From Streptomyces sp. NBC_00306 (GTDB lineage: Bacteria > Actinomycetota > Actinomycetes > Streptomycetales > Streptomycetaceae): 64,000 nt of DNA. Where the stretch lies: contig NZ_CP108032.1 of NCBI RefSeq assembly GCF_036169555.1, forward strand, positions 8,122,001-8,186,000. Direction: 5' to 3'. Shown here piece by piece: positions 1 through 7,573 of the stretch (the first letter of the stretch is position 1; each line of letters starts with the position of its first letter). The translations under genes and the position numbers were made by a program. Below the pieces are notes generated by a model that was not told where the DNA came from, did no database searches, and saw only the letters and a list, made by a program, of their open reading frames with translations.

Positions 1-70
1 TCGCTGATCACCGGCGCGAGGGGTGTGGCCGACGTCGGTAACCGATGGATGCAGCCCTGGCGTGCCTGGG

Positions 71-156
71 GGTGTGGGCCAGGACCGCTCAGAACTGGCC
101 CACACCCCTGGCGGGCATGCCCAGGGCCCTGGGCATGCCCTTCTCCTCCAGCATGC
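71..156. repeat. Structured double-hairpin repeat, copy A
   Basis: Two consecutive inverted repeats are visible. Stem 1 has 12-bp perfect arms, GGTGTGGGCCAG at 71-82 and CTGGCCCACACC at 95-106, around a 12-nt loop containing CCGCTCA. Stem 2 at 113-140 is a perfect 28-bp palindrome that starts GGGCATGCCC. The tract ends in CTCCAGCATGC. A homologous element lies at 30476-30561, with paired changes in stem 2. It could be a terminator pair, a REP-like mobile repeat or a structured RNA; the sequence alone does not decide. Confidence 0.75.
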
Positions 157-401
157 GCTTTTCGCGTCCGGATGCGATGTCGAGCTTTTGCCGTCGCTGC
201 CACCTGGCTATTTCTGCATTCCGTCCACCAGCTTCGTGTCCGCGAAATAGGGGGAGCCAAAGTCATGAGCCAGCAGCCGGCTCCAGGTACCGTCCGCCGA
301 CCATCGGCGAAAACCTCGTACACGGTCTTTGCCGTTTACCTCGCAACCGCCCCCACGTGCCCGATGATGTCCCCCTCATCACGCAACGTCCTGGGGGGAC
401 C

Positions 402-560
402 ATGCGCAGACTCCGCGTCGCAGCCACCGCCGCCGGGTGCCTGCTGCATGCAACAGCGACGACAAGGGCGACGACAAGAAGATTGCCGCCGAGGGGACAC
501 CTGCCGCCACGCAGGTCGCTCCCGCCCCGAAGCACGCCCCGCCACTGCTGATCAAAGCGC
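402..560 (+). pseudogene. Frameshifted lipoprotein relic
   Basis: An ATG at 402, preceded by GGGGGA, starts a signal peptide (MRRLRVAATAAGCLL). The frame is then broken at about 447. The neighbouring frame continues with a lipobox-like cysteine and an Asp/Lys-rich mature part (CNSDDKGDDKK, then Pro/Ala-rich). Joined, the two parts read as a normal Streptomyces lipoprotein signal, cleavage site and linker. No convincing domain follows, and the reading dissolves after about 560, so this looks like the broken 5' end of a lipoprotein gene of unknown role. Confidence 0.5.
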
Positions 561-684
561 CAATGCCGGGTCGCGGCTGTTCTCACCGACGCCGCCTCTA
601 CCCGGGAGCGATCACGCGCGACTACCGGAAACGGCAGGTCGCTGCAGGGGCCTACGCAGCCTCGCGGGGGAGCGGCAGACGGCT

Positions 685-709
685 GAGTGAAGGATGCTGT
701 AGGGGGTAT
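685..709 (+). promoter_or_regulatory. Possible SigB-type promoter
   Basis: GAGT at 685-688 is followed after 15 nt by GGGTAT at 704-709. This fits the Streptomyces SigB-type pattern (G-N-N-T, 14-16 nt, GGGTA-Y). It lies 40 bp before the start of the DUF5133 gene. The second DUF5133 copy at 60130 has an altered version (GGAGTAT). The match is by eye only; a short motif like this occurs by chance. Confidence 0.35.
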
Positions 710-748
710 TCGCTTCGCGGTATCGGTTCGCGTGGATGGAGGCAGCTC

Positions 749-994
749 ATGCTTCTTGCTCACCCTGCGGTGTTGAAGGATCTGGTGGAGCACTACGAGA
801 CGCTGTATGCGCTGCACGCCGAAAAGGGCAGTCCACAGGTGCGGCAGCGGATGGAAGACGTCGCGTACACCCTGTGCGTTTCTACCGGCACGCGGGATGT
901 GGATGCGGCGCTGATCGCCGCCCGCCGTCGGCTAGCTCGCCCAGCCGCGGGCCGCGCCCGTCCCGAGGGCGAATCTCTGTTCGCCGCGAGCTGA
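749..994 (+). CDS. DUF5133 family protein, copy 1
   Basis: This 81-aa cytoplasmic protein begins MLLAHPAVLKDLVEHYETL and has the conserved cores MEDVAYTLCVSTGT and DVDAALIAARRRL typical of Streptomyces DUF5133. The family is often linked to stress-regulator genes; its biochemical role is unknown. The ATG at 749 is supported by GGAGG at 738-742, so longer in-frame starts upstream are unlikely. A close paralogue sits at 60130-60360 inside a duplicated block that extends on both sides. The copies differ mainly at the C-terminus, where this one has an Arg/Ala-rich insert. Confidence 0.85.
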   Translation: MLLAHPAVLKDLVEHYETLYALHAEKGSPQVRQRMEDVAYTLCVSTGTRDVDAALIAARRRLARPAAGRARPEGESLFAAS

Positions 995-1273
995 CCGCTC
1001 ACACCCGTCTGCCGTGGGCGCCGGTGCGCGCACAGTCCAGTGACGGCGGCGCAGAGTGTAGTGCCGGCGCTGGGCGGCACAATTCCCGGCGCAGCCTGGG
1101 AAGCCGGAGCGGCGTACCCGGGTAGGTGGGCCGCTCCGGCGTGTGTTCAACGCGAGCTGCCCCCTGAGCGTTACGCGTCAGGCCGGATGGATGCGGAGAG
1201 CGAGCCGTGTGGCAGCCGAGGCTCGGCACAAGTGCCCGAGCGCGCCTCAGCCGTGAGGATCCGCTGGTCGCTA

Positions 1274-2427
1274 GTGTCCTGCGCCAGAGATCCGTCGTTA
1301 ATTCGTTTATGAGTGCTTCTGGGGATGTGCCGGTGTCACGTCGTGGTCCGAAGTTGGAACCGTTGTTGTTGTCGCCTGATGAGCGTGTGGTGTTGGAGCG
1401 TTGGGCTCGTAGGGCGTCATCCGCGCAGGCGGTGGCCTTGCGGGCCCGCATCGTGTTGGCATGTGATGGTGCTGACGTGCCGCCGATTGTCGTGGTGGCA
1501 CGCGAGTTACATATCGCGGCGGACACGGTCCGCAAGTGGCGTCGCCGGTTTTTGGCCGCACGGTTGGACGGGCTGGTGGATGAGCCTCGGCCGGGCCGGC
1601 CGCCCACCATCAGCGTGGACCAGGTGGAGGCGGTCGTGGTCAGCACGCTGGAGGAAATCCCGAAGAACGCCACTCACTGGTCGCGTTCGTCGATGGCGGA
1701 CCGCAGTGGCTTGTCGAAGTCGACGGTGGGCCGGATCTGGCGCAGGTTCCAGCTCAAGCCGCATTTGAGCGACACGTTCAAGCTGTCGACCGATCCGCTG
1801 TTCGTGGAGAAGGTCTACGACGTGGTGGGGCTGTATTTCAACCCGCCCGAAGGAGCGGTGGTGCTGTCGGTGGACGAGAAGTCTCAGATCCAGGCCTTGG
1901 ATCGCTCTCAGCCTGTGCTGCCGATGATGCCCGGCATGCCCGAGCGCCGCACTCACGATTACGTCCGCAACGGTCTGACCACCTTGTTCGCGGCCTTTGA
2001 CGTCGCGACTGGCGAAGTCATCACCTCACTGCACCGTCGGCACCGGGCCGCGGAGTTCAAGAAGTTCCTCATCAAGATCGACAAAGAGGTCCCCGAGCAC
2101 CTTCAGGTCCATCTGATCTGCGACAACTATGGCACCCACAAGACCCCGGCCATCAAGACGTGGCTGGCCAAACACCCGCGGTTCCACCTGCACTTCACGC
2201 CCACCGGTTCCTCCTGGATCAACCAGGTGGAGCGATGGTTCGGCTTCCTCGCAGACCAGAAGATCCGCCGCGGTGCCCACAAGAGTGTGCGCTCCCTGGA
2301 AGCCGACATCCGCGCCTGGGTCAAACAGTGGAACGAGAACCCGACCCCGTTCACTTGGACCAAGACAGCCGAAGAGATCCTCGATTCACTCGCCCGCTTC
2401 TGCCAACGGATCTCTGGCGCAGGGCAC
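1274..2427 (+). mobile_element. Intact IS630-family insertion sequence
   Basis: The element is 1154 bp, with 20-bp terminal inverted repeats (GTGTCCTGCGCCAGAGATCC left, GTGCCCTGCGCCAGAGATCC right, one mismatch). It is flanked by TA on both sides, within CTAG at each end. This is the IS630 signature of insertion into CTAG with TA duplication. The homologous block at 60.6 kb preserves the unoccupied target (GATCGCTAGCGTG), so the insertion happened after the block was duplicated. It contains a single transposase gene and no passenger. Confidence 0.93.
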
Positions 2428-2430
2428 TAG
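1309..2430 (+). CDS. IS630-family transposase
   Basis: This DDE transposase of 373 aa catalyses cut-and-paste movement of the surrounding element. An N-terminal helix-turn-helix region (about residues 15-120, including ADTVRKWRRRF) precedes the catalytic domain. The acidic triad is visible as D189 (SVDEKSQ), D272 (CDNYGTHK) and E308 (NQVERWF), with 35 residues between the last two, as expected for IS630. The ATG at 1309 lies just inside the left repeat; an upstream in-frame ATG at 1207 is outside the element and is rejected. The TAG stop at 2428-2430 is contributed by the flanking CTAG target rather than by the element. Confidence 0.95.
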   Translation: MSASGDVPVSRRGPKLEPLLLSPDERVVLERWARRASSAQAVALRARIVLACDGADVPPIVVVARELHIAADTVRKWRRRFLAARLDGLVDEPRPGRPPTISVDQVEAVVVSTLEEIPKNATHWSRSSMADRSGLSKSTVGRIWRRFQLKPHLSDTFKLSTDPLFVEKVYDVVGLYFNPPEGAVVLSVDEKSQIQALDRSQPVLPMMPGMPERRTHDYVRNGLTTLFAAFDVATGEVITSLHRRHRAAEFKKFLIKIDKEVPEHLQVHLICDNYGTHKTPAIKTWLAKHPRFHLHFTPTGSSWINQVERWFGFLADQKIRRGAHKSVRSLEADIRAWVKQWNENPTPFTWTKTAEEILDSLARFCQRISGAGH

Positions 2431-2476
2431 CGTGTAGCTCGCACCGGCATCTACTTTCGCTCGCCTGTGCCCCGGC

Positions 2477-2506
2477 GGCCCCGGCACCTCTCCCGGTGCC
2501 GGGGCC
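2477..2506 (+). terminator. Hairpin, probable terminator
   Basis: GGCCCCGGCACC at 2477-2488 pairs perfectly with GGTGCCGGGGCC at 2495-2506 around a 6-nt loop. The homologous site at 60706-60737 keeps the stem while replacing the internal A:T with C:G, so pairing is maintained. There is no U-tract, as is common in Streptomyces. Before the IS630 insertion it would have lain downstream of the DUF5133 gene. Confidence 0.6.
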
Positions 2507-2751
2507 TCTGCTTTTCAGCGGCGGCTGCGCGGCATGGTGAAGCCCGGGACACGGTGACCGGCCGCATCCCGGGTGCTACCCCACGACTCCGGCGGCCTCG
2601 GGAGAGTTGGCCGGAGACACTTCGATGATGCGCCACGCCATGGGCCGTCGCATGCTGGAAAGTCCCACCGCGGCGGCTTCGATCGGTGTGCGGCGCCGGG
2701 AGCGGGGCAGGGGCCCTGGTAGGCATAAGTCCACCGACGGCGAGGTGAACC

Positions 2752-3642
2752 GTGATGACCGCCCTGCAGCTGACCGGATCTCCTTCTGCTGACCCGGCGG
2801 CTTCCGCGCGTGCGACGGAAGCAGGAGGAGCGCTGCCGCGCGTGGAGGACGCGGGCAAGATCGCGCCGCTCGACGCACGCGATCTGTCCATGATCTTCTT
2901 CGACCGTCTCCAGGCCCTCGAGGAGGGCACCGGCGAGTACCAGTACGTCCGCAGCACCCTTATCGAGATGAACCTGTCGCTGGTGGATTTCGTAGTCCGC
3001 CGGTTCCGCAACCGCGGCGACGGCGAGAGGGAGGACATCACCCAGGTCGGCATGATCGGTCTGATCAAGGCCATCGACCGGTTCGACCTGACCCGCGGAG
3101 TCGTCTTCTCCTCCTTTGCGATTCCCTGCATCGAGGGCGAGATCAAGCGCTACTTCCGCGACTCCACCTGGGCTGTCCACGTCCCCCGCCGTCTGCAGGA
3201 GCTGCGGACCGAGCTGGCCAAAGCGAAGGAGCACCTGTCCAACGAGCTGGACCGCGACCCGAACATCAGGGAGCTCGCCGCCCACCTCAATCTTTCCGAA
3301 CAGGAAGTCGAGGAGGGCCTGGTCGCCGCCAACGCCTACATCGCCGACCCTCTCGACACGCCCACCCCTGGAGACGACGAGGGCCCCCGGGAGACAGGGC
3401 GCAGTCACGCGGACACCGCCGGTGAACCGGACCCCGCCATGGAGCTGTTCGAGAACCTGCACACCCTGGCGCCCCTGCTGCACGAGCTGGACGACCGCGA
3501 GCAGAAGATCATCGAAATGCGCTTCTGGCAGGACCTGACCCAGGTCCGCATCGGCGAGGAACTCGGCATCTCTCAGATGCACGTCTCCCGCCTTCTGGCA
3601 CGCGCCCTGACAAAGCTCCGTACCGGCCTTCTCCCTGGCTAG
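2752..3642 (+). CDS. SigB/SigF-type RNA polymerase sigma factor (copy 1 of 4)
   Basis: This is a group 3 sigma-70 factor of 296 aa that directs RNA polymerase to stress or developmental promoters and is usually held by an RsbW-like anti-sigma ATPase. Region 2 is clear (LIEMNLSLVDFVVRRFRNR, then DITQVGMIGLIKAIDRFDL), region 3 spans about residues 145-210, and region 4 ends in the helix-turn-helix IGEELGISQMHVSRLLARAL. The start is GTG at 2752 or ATG at 2755, after GAGGTG. It is the most divergent copy: region 2 has CIEGEIKRYF where copies 2 and 3 have YIVGEIKRFF, and the 3' linker is altered. A 13-codon remnant of the same 5' end is at 60977. Confidence 0.93.
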   Translation: MMTALQLTGSPSADPAASARATEAGGALPRVEDAGKIAPLDARDLSMIFFDRLQALEEGTGEYQYVRSTLIEMNLSLVDFVVRRFRNRGDGEREDITQVGMIGLIKAIDRFDLTRGVVFSSFAIPCIEGEIKRYFRDSTWAVHVPRRLQELRTELAKAKEHLSNELDRDPNIRELAAHLNLSEQEVEEGLVAANAYIADPLDTPTPGDDEGPRETGRSHADTAGEPDPAMELFENLHTLAPLLHELDDREQKIIEMRFWQDLTQVRIGEELGISQMHVSRLLARALTKLRTGLLPG

Positions 3643-3846
3643 TGGCCACTTCGGGGCCAGGGGAGGACACGGCGGCCCGACATCCGCCACCACCGGCGGG
3701 GGACTGGGACGGATTCTTGCCCAGCCCGGAGTTACTCGCCAGCCAGCCTGTACGGGTGGGTGACGTGGACGGGGGTAATCGCGTTGCGAGTCGGGGGTTG
3801 GTCAGCGTCAACGCTGGCGACCCCAGTGCATGAGAGGAACGGTGCG

Positions 3847-4272
3847 ATGGGCAACCCGCTGACCGTGCGATCTAACCGGCATGCAGCTGCCACCCCACGG
3901 CCCGCAGCCAATACCGAGATCTGGCTCGAGGACCCGCCCCCTGCAGGCGATTCCCCCGTTGATGCTGCGGAGGCGGCGGCGCTGCGGGAGGAAGTGGACC
4001 AGTTGCGGCAGGCGCTTGCCTCTCCCACGGCGGTGATCGATCAGGCGATGGGCATCGTGATGGCCCTGGGCCGTCTGCCTGCGAATGAGGCATGGAACGT
4101 GCTGCGCGAAGTCACGCAGCGCACCAACAGCAAGCTGCACCTGGTTTCTCAACTCCTCACGGCTTGGGCCGAGAGCGGTGAGCTGCATCTCGGTGTCCGT
4201 ATCGCCTTGGAGGAAGCCGTCCGGGGGAGGGAAGCCCGGGAGGGGCGTCCCGGTCCGCTCTGCGCTGGCTGA
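3847..4272 (+). CDS. ANTAR domain protein
   Basis: This 141-aa protein has an N-terminal disordered/coiled region (EAAALREEVDQLRQAL) followed by an ANTAR domain at about residues 58-105 (VIDQAMGIVMALGRLP, then VLREVTQRTNSKLHLVSQLL). ANTAR domains bind paired RNA hairpins and act as antiterminators. There is no response-regulator receiver or GAF domain, so any signal input must come from another protein. The ATG at 3847 follows GAGAGGAAC. It lies 205 bp downstream of sigma factor 1 on the same strand and could share its transcript. The C-terminal tail after residue 120 is Arg/Gly-rich and not recognised. Confidence 0.88.
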   Translation: MGNPLTVRSNRHAAATPRPAANTEIWLEDPPPAGDSPVDAAEAAALREEVDQLRQALASPTAVIDQAMGIVMALGRLPANEAWNVLREVTQRTNSKLHLVSQLLTAWAESGELHLGVRIALEEAVRGREAREGRPGPLCAG

Positions 4273-4711
4273 GGTGAGCCGTGCGGGGTACCCGCACAGG
4301 GTGGGGCCGTACTTCGGAGTGCCGGTGAGATCACGGAAGAAGGCGTTGGACCGTGAACGGGTCAACTACAGAGAGCGGCCTGATATCCAGTCAACACTTG
4401 AGCGGGGACCCCGTCCGCACCTGCGAGCCGGCGCTCCTGGGCGAGGACGTCCCTGCCGTACCGGAGCAACGGGATACAGACTCTGAGAGCACCACGATAG
4501 TGCTGGGCGAGGACTGACCGCGGTTCCCGGCCCCATCGTCGAGGTTCACCACGCACCCTCGCCTCTCAGGCGGTCCAGGGTGGTCAAGTCGATGCGCTCA
4601 GCAGCGGATACCGGGCGGCCAGGCACGTCTCGCCATCACGGGCTGCTGCGTTCGCCTCATGCCCGAGCGCAGAGGGCTTGATGCCGCCTCGCAGCGGGCA
4701 GCAGTCAATGC
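4273..4711. other. Gene-poor gap with one doubtful small ORF
   Basis: No recognised gene. A 54-codon frame from GTG 4353 to TGA 4517 encodes an acidic, Ser/Thr-rich peptide ending TTIVLGED, with a weak GAAGAAGG 14 nt upstream. It matches nothing I know, and its composition is unlike that of the neighbouring genes. I do not call it as a gene. Confidence 0.3.
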
Positions 4712-5167
4712 GTGATCCTTTCTCCATGGTTGCAGCCGGAGGCGTGGAAGTCCGGACGGTGGGCCCGTCTGTGTGGCGGGGTGTGCGGCGCCGTTGCCCT
4801 TGTCGGGGTGCTGGTGGGGTGCGGCTCGGTCGATGAGCGCGAGGTGGCGGTCAGATCGGCGGTGGAGGGGTTCGACGCCGCGGCGGCTGCGCGGGACGGT
4901 GCTTCGCTCTGTGCGGCATTGGCGTCGGGTACGCGCAGTGAGCTGGAGGATTCGGAGCATCAGCCGTGCGCCGAGGCAGCCGCCGGTTTGGGGTTGCCGC
5001 CGGCTGGTGCTGTCGACGGGATGGATGTCTATGGCCAGGAGGCCCGGGTGGTCGCGGCGGGGGACACGTTGTTCCTGTCGCGGTTCACCGGCGGGTGGAA
5101 GGTCGTTGCGGCCGGCTGTCGGCCCGAGCCCGGCCGCCCCTACCAGTGCGTGATCAAGGGCGGTTGA
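4712..5167 (+). CDS. Putative lipoprotein
   Basis: The 151-aa product has a basic start, a hydrophobic stretch (about residues 22-36) and the lipobox LVGC at residues 34-37, so it is predicted to be a lipid-anchored extracytoplasmic protein. The mature part is about 115 aa, rich in Ala/Glu, and contains two further cysteines (ALCAAL and HQPCAEA) that could form a disulfide. The GTG start at 4712 lacks a strong ribosome binding site, so the N-terminus is uncertain. It is followed within 6 bp by a 27-aa membrane peptide and then a DUF6766 protein, which suggests one operon. Function unknown. Confidence 0.75.
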   Translation: MILSPWLQPEAWKSGRWARLCGGVCGAVALVGVLVGCGSVDEREVAVRSAVEGFDAAAAARDGASLCAALASGTRSELEDSEHQPCAEAAAGLGLPPAGAVDGMDVYGQEARVVAAGDTLFLSRFTGGWKVVAAGCRPEPGRPYQCVIKGG

Positions 5168-5173
5168 GCGGCG

Positions 5174-5257
5174 ATGCGCGTGATGTTCGTGCTCTGTCTC
5201 GCTGTGGTCTATGGCGGCTTGGCCTACTTCATCGCGGTGGGGCTGATGCAGCGATGA
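5174..5257 (+). CDS. 27-aa single-pass membrane peptide
   Basis: An ATG at 5174, six bases after the lipoprotein stop, opens a 27-codon frame (MRVMFVLCLAVVYGGLAYFI then AVGLMQR). It is almost entirely one transmembrane helix, with Arg residues near both ends. It sits between a lipoprotein and a polytopic DUF6766 protein on the same strand, 54 bp before the latter. The position and composition suggest a small subunit or stabiliser of a membrane complex, but this is inference. No family assignment is possible from the sequence. Confidence 0.55.
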   Translation: MRVMFVLCLAVVYGGLAYFIAVGLMQR

Positions 5258-5311
5258 TCGGGCCCGGCGAAGCGACTGCCCGCCAAGGGCGGCGGGGGAA
5301 GGGGGCAGGCC

Positions 5312-5986
5312 ATGCGCCGCTGGCTGCGTGACAACAGTCTGGGCCTCGTATTCGGCCTCGCGTTTGTGCTGACACTCGCCGGCCAGGCGATCGCGGGCCG
5401 TGCCGAGTTCAACCAGCAGCTCGCCGTCGATGGCTTGCAGCAGATCGGCTTCCTCCCGTACCTGACGACGTCCGACTTCGCGGTCGATGTCACGGAGAAC
5501 TGGCAGTCGGAGTATCTGCAGTTCTTCCTCTACATCTTCGGCACCGTGTACCTGCTCCAGCGCGGCTCTCCCGAGTCGAAGGAGCTGCACAAGGCCGGAA
5601 CGGAGACCGATCAGGAACAGCAGGTGGGGGAGTTCGCCACCGAACAGTCCCCCCGTTGGGCGGCGGCCGAGGGCTGGCGACGCACCCTGTACTCACGGTC
5701 CCTCGGTCTGGTGATGGCCTCAATATTTCTGCTGTCGTGGCTGGCGCAATCCATCGCCGGCACAGCGGCCTACAACGGGGAGCGCCTGCGACAACTGCAG
5801 GCTCCGATCTCCTGGAGCGAGTACCTGGCCTCCGCCGACTTCTGGAGCCGCACCCTTCAGAACTGGCAATCCGAGCTGCTCGCTGTCGCCTCGATGGCAA
5901 TCCTGTCGGTCTACCTCCGCCAACGGGGATCGCCCGAGTCCAAGCCGGTCGGCGCCCCGCACCACTCCACCGGCATCGAAGGCTAA
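5312..5986 (+). CDS. DUF6766 family membrane protein
   Basis: This 224-aa integral membrane protein has about four hydrophobic segments. It is built from two tandem repeats of about 85 residues. Each repeat starts with SLGLV, contains AGxAxxN or IAGxAxYN, then SADF/TSDF, NWQSE, and ends YLxQRGSPESK (first copy to about residue 90, second from about 135). The duplication points to a pseudo-symmetric membrane fold. The GGGGGAAGGGGGCAGGCC leader before the ATG at 5312 gives a plausible binding site. Function is unknown; it is probably co-transcribed with the preceding lipoprotein and 27-aa peptide. Confidence 0.85.
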   Translation: MRRWLRDNSLGLVFGLAFVLTLAGQAIAGRAEFNQQLAVDGLQQIGFLPYLTTSDFAVDVTENWQSEYLQFFLYIFGTVYLLQRGSPESKELHKAGTETDQEQQVGEFATEQSPRWAAAEGWRRTLYSRSLGLVMASIFLLSWLAQSIAGTAAYNGERLRQLQAPISWSEYLASADFWSRTLQNWQSELLAVASMAILSVYLRQRGSPESKPVGAPHHSTGIEG

Positions 5987-6021
5987 TACCGACAGCGCGC
6001 GGATCAGGCCCTATCGGGCTG

Positions 6022-6393
6022 TCAGCCGCCGAGGCCGCCGCTGCCGAAGGAGCCGCCGGATTCGTCGGCGTCGCGCCGCCTGCCGCCGGGGGCGGGCCTC
6101 GATCCCTGGTTCCCGTAGCCGCCGAGCTCATGGGGTGTCAGCCGTTCCCCGTCCGCCCCGAAGTCTTCGGGCTCCCGCCGGGCCTCGACGTGAGACCGCT
6201 GTGCGGGCCGCCGGGGCTGTTCCTCGGGACGGGGAGGCCGGGCCCGGCCCCGGCGTGCACCCACCCGCCAGACCACCCCGACGAGCAGGACGAGGAGAGC
6301 GGCGGCGATCAGGACGAAGACGATGACTGCGGGAGCGCCGTCACCGGCGGCGAGCCTGTGCCCGTCGTCGGCCGGCCGGAGGAAAGGACTCAT
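6022..6393 (-). CDS. DUF6479 family membrane-anchored protein
   Basis: The protein is about 123 aa, with one transmembrane helix near the N-terminus (VIVFVLIAAALLVLLVGVVW) followed by a basic, proline-rich cytoplasmic tail. The signature LTPHELGGYGNQGSR and the Gly/Ser-rich end (SGGSFGSGG) identify Streptomyces DUF6479. The role is unknown. I chose the ATG at 6393, which places about 20 residues before the helix as in relatives. An in-frame ATG at 6435 would add 14 residues, and neither start has a good ribosome binding site. It converges on the DUF6766 gene. Confidence 0.8.
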   Translation of the reverse strand: MSPFLRPADDGHRLAAGDGAPAVIVFVLIAAALLVLLVGVVWRVGARRGRARPPRPEEQPRRPAQRSHVEARREPEDFGADGERLTPHELGGYGNQGSRPAPGGRRRDADESGGSFGSGGLGG

Positions 6394-6650
6394 GAACCAT
6401 GGGTACCCCGACCCGGCCATATATCGCGCATCCATGGCATCGACGGAGTGAAAAAGGGATCCGTGAGTCGTGGCCCCTCACCAAGCCGTACCGCCACGAA
6501 CAATCCCGCCGGCCGGGCTACTGCGATGTCGACTGCTGCCATGACGAGGTCGTGCTGAACCAGCACGGGCACGTCCTCGCGCGACTCAGTTCGGGAGCGG
6601 TCGACACCGCCCCCGACCCGCTGATCCAGCCCAGCTCCCCGCCACCGGCC

Positions 6651-7573
6651 TCACAGCGGCTTGCGCAGAGTCGACTCCCCCTTGCGCCACGACCTCAGCA
6701 GCCGGTCGCCCAGCCTGGCGTCGGCCCACTCCGTCGCGTCGATGCCGAAGGCCACGTCCGCCTCCAGCCACGGTTCCTCCTCGAGGAGCCCCGCGATCAC
6801 CTCACGCCTCACCACCTGCTCGTGCACCGCGTCCGCCTCCACGTGCTCCGCGTAGAAGTGGACGGCGGCCGGGCCCGCCTCCAGCCGCCGCATGGCCGCG
6901 GCCATCCGGCGTGAGCCGGGCGACGACGTCACTTCGACGGCCGCGAAGTGCCCCACCAGGGCCCCGCGCAGCGCTCGGTGCAGCCCGAACAGGGACATCA
7001 GATTGGCGAGCGTCAGCATCTCGGAGGCCGCCGCGTCGACGTAGTGCCCGTATGACGTGTCCAGGCCGAGATCCGCCATCAGGTCGGCGAACAGCTGGGC
7101 GTGCACACGCTCCGCGCGGCCCGCACCGAACTCGTCGTACTCCACCGCGACCATGGCCGCCTTCGCCCTGCCCCACAGCCGGGGGATGACCCAGGCGTGC
7201 GGGTCGGCCTCCTTGAGGTGGTAGAGCGAGCGCTGGGCTGCGTACTCGCGCAGCTGCCACACCTCGCCCTCGTCCTTCAGGTAGTGCGAGGTCCCGGCGC
7301 CGTCGACCGGCTCGACCAGGATCTCCTCCAGCGCTTCCGTCACGCTCTCGCGCCGGGGTACGTCGGCACGGAGCGCGGTCAGGAAGCGCTGCTCCATTGC
7401 GCCGCGCAGCCGCAGCAGTTCGGGATCCCACTCCCAGTCCGGATCGACACCCGCGAATCCGACAGGTCACCCCGGTGCTCGGGCAAGGCGGGCCCGGCCG
7501 ACCGCCCGTCGTCGGTCCTGTCGGCGGGCCGTTCCGCCCTCGACGGCTGTCCGGAGGTCTGCACGGCTGTCAC
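6651..7573 (-). pseudogene. Haem-oxygenase-like iron-containing redox enzyme, internally deleted
   Basis: The long 3' part (WDPELLRLRGAMEQRFL through HFYAEHVEADAVHEQ) matches the iron-containing redox enzyme / haem-oxygenase-like superfamily, with conserved Glu/His helices such as FYAEHVEADAVHE. The 5' part begins at a GTG (7573) overlapping the upstream methyltransferase stop (GTGA) and reads to LPEHRGDLSD at about 7460. There the frame jumps into GFAGVDPDWEW. In relatives about 30 residues including a Leu/Tyr-rich helix lie between these motifs. I infer a small deletion that also shifted the frame. An internal start at 7397 could still give a 248-aa fragment. Confidence 0.65.

Noticed and set aside
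113..140. Streptomyces telomere or plasmid terminal palindrome
   Set aside because: The palindrome is internal, occurs again at 30515, and does not resemble the usual multi-palindrome telomere series.
25..690. Long plus-strand open frame at the left end
   Set aside because: Composition is Arg/Pro/Gly-rich shadow sequence running through the hairpin repeat and the lipoprotein relic; no start signal or family.
2515..3693. 392-codon minus-strand frame opposite sigma factor 1
   Set aside because: It is the antisense shadow of a clear sigma gene; the same kind of frame occurs opposite the other sigma copies.
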